DNA of 64,000 bases, from assembly GCA_947650285.1 (NCBI GenBank), contig CANTFL010001407.1, positions 186,001 to 250,000 on the forward strand, given 5' to 3'. This DNA is from Hyaloperonospora brassicae. Taxonomy: Eukaryota > Oomycota > Peronosporomycetes > Peronosporales > Peronosporaceae. Both the position numbers and the translations under genes were made by a program. The notes beneath the pieces were generated by a model. That model was given only the letters and a program-made list of their open reading frames with translations, did not search any database and had not been told where the DNA came from. Positions 21,276-30,769 of the stretch are shown in pieces (within the stretch, counting starts at the first letter, position 1; the number at the start of each line of letters is the position of its first letter).

Positions 21276-22326
21276 CTGTTGATGGATGTTGAAGGTCTCG
21301 TCCGCCAGTATGACGAGACCCATCCGATGAGTTCTCGGGCCCATCGGTAAACACGCGCTTTTGGCGCTTGTAGACGGATTGCAAGTTTGCAATCGCGTCA
21401 CGCATCTCAGCCGAGATGTGTGCCCTTCCCCAGGGCGAACTTAAGGAATACACATCCCTATGTGCACGCTGCGAGTTGTCAACACAACTCGCACAAGGGT
21501 CTCCCCATGTGAGGCAATTAATGTCTGCCTCACTCGACAAACAGTGCAATCGGTACCTGGCACCGGTTGGCGTTCGCCTTTCGAACCTGAGACGTGTCGC
21601 CTCAAGTTTCTTGAGCCACCCTTCTCGTCTAAAATTCTTTACGTTTTGGACGAACGCGTTCGACGCAGCCAAAAGTGAAGCTTTGTCACGCTTTTGGTTG
21701 CTGTTGTACCATCGATGTCTAAGGAAGACATCGAGATAAAAATCTTCTTCAGCGCGAAAGTTGCTCGCGCTGGGAGTCAAGTCGTGAAGCTCAGTCGCAT
21801 CGAATAAGGGTATTCGATGGTGTTGGTTTGTCTCGTGAGACAAGCCATTGATGAGCCGTTCGGGCAAACGCCACGGCTTCAGCTCATCTCGCTTCACGGT
21901 GGTACCTTTGTCGGTATCACGGTTGTCAGTATGACGATGAATTGCACCATCGTCAAGACGCTCGTGCGAAGGAGCACGAGATGATTGTGGTGATGAGCAA
22001 ACATACTCATCACCAGATTCGTCATCACTGCCGAACAGACTGTGTTGCAGCTCACGAGTCCGTTCGTTCGGCAGTGACCTTGGCGAACACTGAGGCGTCG
22101 CCGGTGAGAGAGACGCCTCTGCAGCATTGCCCGAGTCAGACACATCTGACTCGCCAGAGTAGATGACCTCAATGTCGGGGTCATCATGCGCACGCGGTGC
22201 TCTACCGCGTGCACCTGCAGCAAGAGGTGCTGCAGGTGAAGAACGAGCAGCAGACGCCGAATCGTCTGCCGCAGAAGCTAACACAGGCACAGACTCTGTG
22301 TGCTTTGAGTTACCTCGCATAGACAT
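20722..22326 (-). CDS. Antisense 534-aa coiled-coil protein of the retrotransposon
   Basis: ATG at 22326 (a second at 22320) opens 534 codons without a stop. Residues about 25-130 are Ser/Asp/Ala-rich and acidic. A conserved core (about 150-252) contains KPWRLPERLI, RAEEDFY and RHRWYN. A cysteine cluster (C262, C271, C278, C281, the last three as C-x6-C-x2-C) could bind metal. Residues 419-514 are a charged, heptad-like coiled coil, and the C-terminus has a basic KKKARTD, a possible nuclear signal. The same protein is readable in copy 2 (44035-45626). The last third lies opposite the integrase linker and chromodomain. A TCACTTT initiator-like motif at 22350-22356 lies about 24-30 nt upstream of the ATG. 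Function unknown: candidates are a regulator, an RNA- or chromatin-binding accessory factor, or an antisense control product. Plant Tat/Ogre/Retand elements also carry antisense ORFs; homology to those is not claimed. Confidence 0.8.
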   Translation of the reverse strand: MSMRGNSKHTESVPVLASAADDSASAARSSPAAPLAAGARGRAPRAHDDPDIEVIYSGESDVSDSGNAAEASLSPATPQCSPRSLPNERTRELQHSLFGSDDESGDEYVCSSPQSSRAPSHERLDDGAIHRHTDNRDTDKGTTVKRDELKPWRLPERLINGLSHETNQHHRIPLFDATELHDLTPSASNFRAEEDFYLDVFLRHRWYNSNQKRDKASLLAASNAFVQNVKNFRREGWLKKLEATRLRFERRTPTGARYRLHCLSSEADINCLTWGDPCASCVDNSQRAHRDVYSLSSPWGRAHISAEMRDAIANLQSVYKRQKRVFTDGPENSSDGSRHTGGRDLQHPSTAKSEAPSFSKRVDTPATGRGSSSLILNRHSDSRYNPLESVDHREHPPKDVVEEEKPPPDNSAHHLDPYEMDRAIDELRDDLKHERDRRYAWTDTVRKNRKGHEADLARDRADYATAQLQVDRDVGSLYGELVTARGEIPRLSSEVSYLRNQTDRLERERKNLMDVLERGGYLHWKKKARTDSTA

Positions 22327-22349
22327 GCTAACTATGCGAGGTCGAGCGG

Positions 22350-22356
22350 AAAGTGA
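22350..22356 (-). promoter_or_regulatory. Initiator-like TCACTTT upstream of antisense gene
   Basis: TCACTTT on the minus strand fits the oomycete initiator core TCAYTYY, about 24-30 nt upstream of the ATG at 22326. Copy 2 has TCATTCT at 45649-45655 at the same distance from its ATG. Two diverged copies keep different sequences that both fit the consensus. Confidence 0.5.
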
Positions 22357-22420
22357 ATGGAACGGACCCAACAAGTGCTCCCTGTCCCAATGGTGACCAA
22401 CGGGTGGCCGCCATATTTTC

Positions 22421-22441
22421 GATAGTCACACGGTGACTATC
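22421..22441. other. Conserved hairpin upstream of antisense gene and next to PPT
   Basis: GATAGTCAC-ACG-GTGACTATC, 9-bp arms with a 3-nt loop. Copy 2 has GATAGTCA and TGACTATC around a 5-nt loop at 45719-45739. It lies between the antisense start region and the polypurine tract, so it could serve the antisense promoter, plus-strand priming, or RNA 3' structure. Confidence 0.65.
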
Positions 22442-22445
22442 AGTT

Positions 22446-22453
22446 AAGGGGGG
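22446..22453 (+). other. Polypurine tract
   Basis: AAGGGGGG followed by TGA immediately before the 3' LTR at 22457, the usual site of plus-strand DNA priming. Confidence 0.75.
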
Positions 22454-22456
22454 TGA

Positions 22457-22848
22457 TGTAACGGGGCAGCCCGTTACATGGAAATTGTCATTGAGAGATA
22501 ATGACAATAAAGAAGATTATGTTAAATATTCTTTTAAAAGTATCACCAATAGTGGTGATATTGAAGGGTCGAACAAAGAGTCTGTTCATTGGTTGATATC
22601 TTGATGATATCAACCCAACAATCGCTGCAAGACGCGCGCAATGAGTGGTGACGAGACGTCACCATACACTCAGTTAGATTAGTATAATTAAGTCAAGTCA
22701 AACAGAGAGACAGTGGCTAAAGACTTAATTATATAAATACAACAGTTCTTATTTTCCCCTATCTACGCTTCCTCGTTTGCCTCGTGTACGTCTGTCGGGC
22801 GCACCAAAACTCTTGCGTTAAGTTCACGCAATAATGTGCCCCGTTACA
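22457..22848 (+). repeat. 3' LTR, subfamily B
   Basis: 392 bp, TGTAACGGGG...CCCCGTTACA. It differs from the 5' LTR in several blocks, mostly in the last third (for example GTTCTTATTTTCCC against GTTCTGCTTTTACC). Confidence 0.93.
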
Positions 22849-22973
22849 TATAGCCTCATTTCAAGCGTTAGCACCTTGTACGAGACCCATCGATAGAGTG
22901 TTCAGTGACGTTCTGGATGATTTAGTGCTATAATCATAATGATATCGTATCTGAGTAACATACATTTGCAAAA

Positions 22974-23410
22974 TGCCACGGGGGTTCCCGTTACGTGAAA
23001 CTCCTTTTATATGTACTAGTGATCAATAATAATAATATTCATTTAATTTTTCGAGTATCACTATATACAGTGATATTGTTGGGATGACCGAAGGGTCTAC
23101 TCCTTGGTTGATATTGCAGCTATATTAACCCATTAATCGTTTCTATACGCGCGCAATGGGTGGTGAGTAGACGTCAGCATACATTTTTATTATTCATATA
23201 ATTAAATCAGGACAAACAGAGAGCAAGAGATGTTGGACTTAATTATATCGAATAACAGTTTTATTTTATCACGACTACAGTCTTTGACTTCATCGCTTAC
23301 CTTCCTCTTTATAGGGTATAAGAGGAAGCAGGGCACTAACCTTCACTGTTGTCGGTGAGAGTTAGCTCCATTCTGGCAATCCAGGTCGTATCAATTAGTG
23401 AACCGTTACA
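22974..23410 (+). mobile_element. Solo LTR, subfamily A
   Basis: 437 bp starting TGCCACGGGGG and ending CCGTTACA, aligned with the LTR at 8316-8756. It has a perfect 5-bp target duplication CAAAA (22969-22973 and 23411-23415). It sits only 125 bp after the full-length element. Confidence 0.92.
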
Positions 23411-23415
23411 CAAAA

Positions 23416-26400
23416 GCTCAAAGATTGCTATTTTAATATGCAGCCCCCGATGACGACAACTTATCGTACGCATACATTAGAAAAGTTCCCGCAAAAACAC
23501 TATCTTTGATCCATTCGCACTCTTGGCGAACGCGTATATATTGAGGTAAAAGATTTGGCATGGCTTCGATCGTGAATGTCCGGGAATTAAATCCATGATG
23601 TGCTCGTAAAACATGGATGAGACTGCTTTCTATGAGTTCGCATTTTTCCGAAACAGATTGCTTTTTCTAACCCAGCGTTCATAGAATTTTTATACAGCAT
23701 GACAATTGGTACGAAGGTTGCTCAGGTAGAGGTTAAAGAACCTAAATGACTCGGTAGATTTGTCCTTATTTGTCATCCCACTAAAATATATACATTTGTA
23801 CGCCGAAAACCATTGTTAAGACTTGCATCAACGTGTCTTCTACAGCAAATGCTGATGGGTTCGATTAGCTTCAGCCATTTTTCATCGGTCGGGCCAAAAG
23901 TTGCGATATTTTAGCACGAAGGCCGGTGAGGAATTCGAAATGTTTTATAGGCACAACGTGAGTGCATGTATAACCGAGCAGTTCATTTTAGAATTGCTTT
24001 CATTTTCGTTAATTTGCAACATTTTGCAGAAATATTGTACCATTAATCTTGCAAACATCTAACGAGTGCTTTGCGATTAGGTCAGAGGGTCCATTATTTC
24101 AATTAAAATGAGCCATGCCACATCGTTATTGACCTGTTCCTGACTAACGTTTAGTTTCAGCTTCTTTCGCGCAAACTCGACCTCCAACGTTAAACAAATG
24201 TATGCCGGCATAAGTGCTGCTCATTTACTTTGGTGCCGGCGCTGACTTTTTCGGCACGTTTATCAATGACCGGCCTGCAGCCATGCGCTGGTCTCTTTAT
24301 GCCCGAATACATACTTCGGTCAACAGGATCAGGAACGGCTTCTACCACACTGAGTAGTTTGCAAACCTTCCTCAGTTTATATGTTAAGGATGGACGGGAG
24401 ACAATGGAGGGCAAAAAGAAGAGTGATGAGGAGGAAAGAGCTCTAGTAATGCATGTAAACGAAGATTAAAGGGGGCCCGCTTCGCAATATGATGGCCATC
24501 AGGTAGCTATTAAATCTGTTGAAGAAATGAGGGCGTTCAGCCGGAGCTCATGATCACGCATTTTTGGACTAAGTGTAGGAGACGGAGAAAGGGAACGAAG
24601 ATTATGGAGCAAATGAGGAGACAGTACAGAAATATATCTGATATGATTGACACAACATAACATAGCATCTTGGGTGGTGCATGTAACTTGCTTGATCTGT
24701 CACACGATTATAACCCTTATGCCTACGAGCTACGCAGCCTTCAAACTGACATCATTTGTGCCAACATTACACCCATCACCCTCGATGTTTGGTTGAAAAG
24801 CAGTTTTTTCCTACATACAATAATAATATATTTATAAGAATTCATACGTCTGGATTCTCGGCTTACAATGATAAGCTACAAGTTAGCAATCAGTAAAATA
24901 TCAGCTTGGGCAAATAATTCTATGAGTTTGCGTAGATAAATGTTATCGGAATAATGTTATCAGAGGGAGGACTGTAGAGGGTTTGATCTCGTATCAGGCT
25001 GAAGTGCATACATTGAACTCGCTCGAATCGACTTTATTTGTAATACAAGCACGTGTCATTTCGTAGTTGCTCCCATATATAACGAAGTGGATCTTTGTCG
25101 CGTGTCACCTCCTAGCACCCCTCAGCAAAATTTGTTGTACTTAAAATCGGCCTACTGTATATTGTGCGATAAGTGCAGCTTCCAGGGATCCGGAACATAT
25201 TGCCGATTACTATCACATGCTTTGCCTCCTAGGCACGAAAGTGCTAGACACATGAAACACCAATTACGGATTGCTAACACATGCTTTGCCTCCTAGTCAC
25301 GAAAGTGCTTGACACACGATACACGATGTACACTTCCTCGTTAATCTGGCTGCAAAGAGTTTTGCGATATGACATATGAACGATTCCCTTGTCATGATGG
25401 AGCAGGTTGGCGTCAGCTTAGAAAAGATCGGACGAGCATTACGTACGATTTGGCCTCGCCCGAGTGCCTTCGACATCATTTAATGTGGTCGCCTGGTAAT
25501 GCTCTGGCACTGTGACCGGGAGGTACCTGAGTGGTACCTACGGTGGGCAGCACCGTATCACATCGGCGAATAATGGATAATACGTGAGCGAGCAACCACC
25601 CAAAGGGTGGCCGCCCGAGCGGTTGGAGGCCGTTCTAGCCGAAAAGGTCTTTAGTGCAGTGAGAAGGCCCGGTTCTCAAGGAAGTAAAACGTGTAATTGT
25701 ACTCGCAATCACTCCCGGGTATCTGAAGGACCGTGCGACATATGTATCTGCGACATACGTTGCAATTCTATGACCTACCTAGCAAACGACGCTTTTTACA
25801 GGTGCGCTATTACCATCCTTTGATTATCACAGCAACGGTTGCGAGTAGCTTACCCGATGCAAATGAAGGTTGAAACAGATGGTCGGCTCACGACATTGGC
25901 TACTGCCGCCATTATATACAAGCGATAAAGCAGGACAGGCCATCGAGAAGCGTGTAGCGAGTACGACGCCAAATGAGAACAGTAGATGGTATAGGTTGTA
26001 GATGCCAGAGGTGAGCAGAGATGTGTCTAGATGTTTAACGACACTATCTACCCTACTACAAATGGTCAAAAATTCGTATACACTCGCAGCTGAGGTGCAC
26101 GCTTCGCCTCGTGCAAATATTGCACGTTCACGAAAGGGTCAGTCCTGTGAAAAATTCATTGTGTTGAAAGGGGTAAAGTGGCACCTATTCCCGTCATTAT
26201 TAATCTCATCAGTACATAAGACGACAACATTTCGTCTGCAGCTTGACCTTTGCGATTTTACTTGCGTAACGTCATCCATCCAAAGCATTGATACACGTTT
26301 CTGAACGATAGCGAGTGACGAAAACGAAAGAGTTGTTTCGTACAAAGGAATTTAGTCTTGAGACAATAAACCTTGCACGAGTTACATCTAGTGCACGCAG

Positions 26401-26498
26401 ACGATCTATAGACTACAAAATAGCGCTACACCGTCCTGTCTTTGTACCGCTTCATAGACGCGCTCGAGGAGCTCGCCAAGCTTTTTCGGCATTGGCAC
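23416..26498. other. No intact gene recognised; short tandem duplication inside
   Basis: Coding-like pieces without recognisable domains occur, for example minus strand about 24060-24414. The 25203-25325 part contains a duplication described separately. Nothing else is supported. Confidence 0.4.
25203..25325. repeat. 64-bp imperfect tandem duplication
   Basis: CACATGCTTTGCCTCCTAG occurs at 25214 and again at 25278, with similar flanks (CGATTACTAT against GGATTGCTAA), giving two diverged copies with period 64. Confidence 0.7.
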
Positions 26499-26936
26499 TT
26501 AGGCAGAGCCTGACATGCTTCCCATAGCCGATGCGTCGTCGCTGGATGGCTTGTGTGCGAGATGGCCATGAATGATCCATCCAATTATTCCCCCTATCAG
26601 GAGGCCGAGACTGATCGAGCCAATGGGAAAACCTCTCTCTTCGCTCATCTTCACGAGGGCGTCCAATTTCTCTTGACGGGCACGAGATAGCTCGACCTGG
26701 TCCGCTATCGTTGCGCTTAGGGCCCCCTCCGAGTGAAAACGCTTCGAGTCATTGTCCAAGGGACTGGGGTCCAGTTGATAGTCCTCCATATGGTTGTTGC
26801 CTCCGTCGCGAAGTTGGTGGACATCGAAGCTCTCGTGCTTTCGGCCTATCTCTGAGTTACCATCCGCAGTGGTCAGGCTGAAGCAGCTCGAGACGAAGGT
26901 AGCGAGGACGAGGACGAGAACGATGCGGAACATCAT
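26499..26936 (-). CDS. Small secreted or membrane-anchored protein
   Basis: ATG at 26936 (a second at 26933) opens 145 residues ending at 26499. Residues 1-21 form a clear signal peptide (MMFRIVLVLVLATFVSSC, then FSL). Residues 22-100 are hydrophilic and acidic. Residues 103-125 are a glycine-rich transmembrane helix (LGLLIGGIIGW), and the last 20 residues are Ser/Ala-rich. It is therefore either a type I membrane protein or a secreted protein with a C-terminal hydrophobic segment. HQLR at residues 40-43 falls where RXLR motifs of oomycete effectors sit, but it is not a canonical RXLR and no EER follows, so effector status is only a suggestion. No homologue recognised. Confidence 0.6.
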   Translation of the reverse strand: MMFRIVLVLVLATFVSSCFSLTTADGNSEIGRKHESFDVHQLRDGGNNHMEDYQLDPSPLDNDSKRFHSEGALSATIADQVELSRARQEKLDALVKMSEERGFPIGSISLGLLIGGIIGWIIHGHLAHKPSSDDASAMGSMSGSA

Positions 26937-26984
26937 CGCAGATCTCTTGACAAGTGTTCGGGTCGACCGCAAATTCTGGAATGA

Positions 26985-29280
26985 TTTAGTTTGAGACGGA
27001 AAGCAAGCTGGGCGCGTGCACCTTCGCTCTGTATTGGGCCATGTCCACCAGACATTCCCCGATCCAATCGCTGCATCCTGATATCAAGGCTTCTGCTCCC
27101 ATTATATAGAAGCCAAGCGGTCGATGGTGGGTGCTAGTTTTGCTTAAGTGTACAATGTCGTAAAATCACCTGAGTGTCTGAGCGCGTCTTGTCTAACGCC
27201 TGCAAGAAGTCTTCAGCCTGCGTCATCAGGCCAGCGAGAAAGATATGACAATACCCAATCACACAGTGTACTGAAGATGCGGACCACTTCTTTGAATAGA
27301 ATGTTAGGGTTGCCGGCGCTCTAGTATTCACTGGTTCAAGTGAATCGAACTTGACACTGCGTTGTGATAGCTTCGAGCCTTAAGTACGTTAACAATGAAA
27401 CTGCTTCATTATAGTCATCTGCATGAGAATGCGTATTGATAAGCAGAGAAGGGCCACGACTGCGTGCTAAACAGATCAATCGAGGTCGATCTGATGGATG
27501 ATAAAAAGGACCTATTACTTCCACGAGCAGCAGCATTCCGAATTAGGACATCATCAGGTTTTTCACGTCGCATCTTTTGCTTACCAACGCGTTGACCACA
27601 TTCTTTTGCCAATCGGTAGCCCAAGAGCTAAGTATATGCATTTAAATATGGCATTGTGGACCGCGCGGTCCCCAATTCTCTATGCCTCCATGGCAACAAA
27701 TCCACTTCGTGATGCTTTTGATCGCGTAACGAGTACGCTTGATCAAGGCGCAATTTTATACCCAGCCAGTCAACCGCCAGCTCGTCGAGCCTGTCCGCGA
27801 GTGCCGCGTAGCCGACGCATCCAGTCTTGCTCGAACCTATGCCGACAAGTCTCAGTGGCCGCGACAGATTATTGGTGCCGCACGCCTTACTCATTGTAAC
27901 ACTTATGCGATACGGCAGATTGTGAGACCAATGCATCTCACTTCGAGCGCAGAGCCTTGTAGACACATGCGTAGCTGTGGTCTGTTGAATCCACTTTGCC
28001 CAAAATCAAAATTGTAGGTACATGACAAGCGTAGCGTTGACGAAATGGCCACATGTTAACGTTGAAACAAGGCACGTCGACAAGATCTGCTCAGCCTGGC
28101 TTTGAGAGGTAGCAATGCGACCTAGCATCATATTCCTCTTTTTCGTACTTCCGACAGTCTACGTCAAGGCTCGTATACAGCAGATCTGCACAGCATTCTC
28201 AATTACGAGAAAAGAAGATGTTGACACCACGACATACGCAAACTCTAACTTCAACTAATTGAATTCCTCACTACCAGTCATATAGCAGACATTTTCGCAC
28301 ATTGGCCACTGTCACACATCGCCACATTGCGTAGTAGTAGCTGCACGTCCAATGTACCCTCGATTTGTACACTGGCCTTTGGCGCAAGAGAAAAAAAAGC
28401 CACTGTCGCTATTGCCCTCGGCTGCACATACCGTGTCACGCACACGAGCACTCTGGCTACCCGACACCCTTTTAAGGGTCCATCTCATGTATAAATAAAC
28501 GGCGCTGTCAAAAGTAGTCGGATAGGTCGACACGGACTCTTCTCCGACGGCCTGTGAGCTCGAGCACGTGTGTCACTCATCCCTGCCTTCAGGATGTAAC
28601 AACAATTGACAATATTACGCTCCACGCCCGATTGCCTTTCGTTCTTCTTCTTTCATGCAGCCACAAAACAGCATTTGTGTACGCCATCTTGCTGGCTCTT
28701 ATCATACGATCGTTCGCGCTTGGCACCATTTATTTGCAAGCTTCTTCTGTTGACTTTTCGTGAGTGGCAAAGACCCTCGTTCGTCAGGGTGTCTTTCCGG
28801 TACCAGCGAGATTAGTCGAATTGCTAATTCCGATGACTTTTTAATTAACTCAGACGTAGCGATATGCACTAGTGCGTCATGTCCTGTTCTTATTCTCAAA
28901 CACCACCCTGCATCCTGATCGTCTCCTTTGACCATTGCCTTGCTCGTCGACTAATCGCATCTGCTTGTGCTGCCTCGCGCTCGACCATTGAGAGTTATGT
29001 GAACACTGACTGCCGCATGCCAAGTCCTGGAATTCGATATCCAACCTAGGTGATTCTTTATTCCGCAAGGCGTGAAGTAAATCGGGGACGCGAGCACTGA
29101 CCGACTGTTAAGTATCACGCGATCTTCCTTCTTCCACTAATGTTCGATCTGAGCAACGCATAGAGCTAAGTGACCTGGTTTTCTCATATAGCGTTATCGT
29201 CACTTTAACCTAACTGCTTAAGGTGTGCAACTGCACACTAGAATACGGCGAATCGTGACCAAAAAACTCACAATTACCCC
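26985..29280. other. No intact gene recognised
   Basis: Several frames of 60-130 codons occur on both strands (for example 27498-27899 plus and 27628-27966 minus), overlapping each other with no recognisable domain. I cannot support a gene here. Confidence 0.4.
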
Positions 29281-30592
29281 TTAAAATCCGAATAGGTAAA
29301 GCACATCAAGCACGTGGTCACTTAGTGACACTAGCATCACGTCAGGAGCTTCAATCTCGACACATTGTGCGAGTAAAAGAATATATATACGTGATACCAG
29401 CAATAATACAAGTGATAATGCACGCAGAGTGTCTATACCTCCAAGGAAGACTTCATCTACCTGCGCTTTGGTCGTGAAAAATGCGTCCAACATTTGCAAG
29501 TCCTCTCTCTTGCACGCCTTCACTCAAAGTCTCGTTAAGTATTCGTCTCGCTTGTAACGGTATATTCACTGCCGTATATGTTGACACTTCAATGAAGCCT
29601 CGAAGACGATCTACAATTGCTTCAACATCATATGTCGATCCACAAGTACGCCACGTTCGCGCGGTACTTCGATTGTATATAAATAATAGTTGAACAATTC
29701 TACAGACTAGCCATTTTTTAACAAATCTCTTACAGCTAAAGGTATTAAGTAACGTGGACACCGTCCGTTTACAAATGTACAAGTGTCCGACACGCTTAAT
29801 ATGCTTGCACCATTCTTTGTCATACCCGAAACTTTCGTATACGCCCACACTGCGCGGTCTCGTATTCGTGGTATAGACGCAGATCTCTCCACCCGTAGGC
29901 ACATCCGACTTGTCGCCAAGCACGTGATGCATCATGGCTAGCGGTATATATGTCAACCAGCTCTATTCGTTTCTCATGGCGATCTCGACGTCGATTTGTC
30001 GAGTTTCTTTGCCGTGTTCTATAGAATCGAGTCGCTCTATTTATATCAACTTCTCTGCTTCTACCACGACTTCTCTTAGACCGTGGCTGCCTGCATCTCA
30101 TCATATTGTTGCACTTGTTGGCCGGACCAGTATTCCATAGCGTATACCCAACTTCTGCGTAATGGAGTACACGCTTGAGCGTCCGAGGCTCGACACGCCA
30201 ACACTTTTTTCTATATCTCGTGAAAGTGCCGAACGCATTACAGCAAATGCTCACTTAACCTTGTTAAGATTTTCGGTATATTACATACAGATCCACGTTG
30301 TTTCGTTAGCAGCTTCCGTGTAAATGGAGATACCCTCATCCAACGCAGGAGCAGTTTATTTTTCTTACGGGTCATTTTCGATAGCATCGTTTTGTATGAA
30401 ATCGCGGCATCATTCTCGCTTGATCACTTCTGCGATCATGCCTACCAATATTATTCCTGAATCATGGAGTTGTCGTATGGAGTCGATGGGCTCGGCAGCG
30501 ACGAAAGAAAAGGCGGTCTTCGGTTTCGCGATGAGGTATTTAGTGCTTTGCAATATTACCGTAGATAAAAAGGCATACGAGCTGATCGACAT
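29281..30592 (-). pseudogene. Decayed protein-coding gene, family not recognised
   Basis: One minus-strand frame begins with an ATG at 30592 and reads protein-like sequence to about 29750, interrupted by about nine stops and no frameshift. Most stops are TGA, TAA or TAG one C-to-T change away from CGA, CAA or CAG. It includes segments such as KTAFSFVAAEPIDSIRQL, TQKLGIRYGILVRP and GGEICVYTTNTRPRS. Further 3', after frame changes, hydrophobic segments occur (about 29290-29450). The length suggests a protein of at least 300 residues. I do not recognise the family. Confidence 0.55.
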
Positions 30593-30670
30593 CGGTATGT
30601 GGGTTCAAGTTTGAATTGTTTTGGATCAATAAAAGCCCCTAGAATATATGGGGGAGCTCATATTCGTTTA

Positions 30671-30765
30671 CGCACAACACTGGTCTCAGGAAGCTTTATG
30701 TGAAACGGCAACTTTTGCGCACAACATTGGAAGTAAGAAGCTTAATGTGGAGCGGCAATTTTTTA
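30671..30765. repeat. Imperfect tandem duplication of about 46 bp
   Basis: CGCACAACACTGG and CGCACAACATTGG start two successive units that share GAAGC/AGAAGCTT, ATGTGRARCGGCAA and TTTT blocks. Probably a remnant of a repeat element. Confidence 0.5.
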
Positions 30766-30769
30766 CTCT

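Larger units (their letters stand above)
14870..22848 (+). mobile_element. Full-length Ty3/gypsy chromovirus with antisense gene (copy 1)
   Basis: A 7979-bp element with LTRs at 14870-15262 and 22457-22848, a primer-binding site at 15265 and a polypurine tract at 22446-22453. Order on the plus strand: gag with a damaged zinc knuckle, aspartic protease, reverse transcriptase, RNase H, integrase with GPY/F-like region, chromodomain. This order (RT before integrase, chromodomain at the C-terminus) defines a Ty3/gypsy chromovirus. The flanks TATTG and TATAG match at 4 of 5. Gag-pol is broken by about nine stops and several frameshifts, so the element is not autonomous. A 534-codon antisense frame (20722-22326) is intact. 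Confidence 0.95.
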
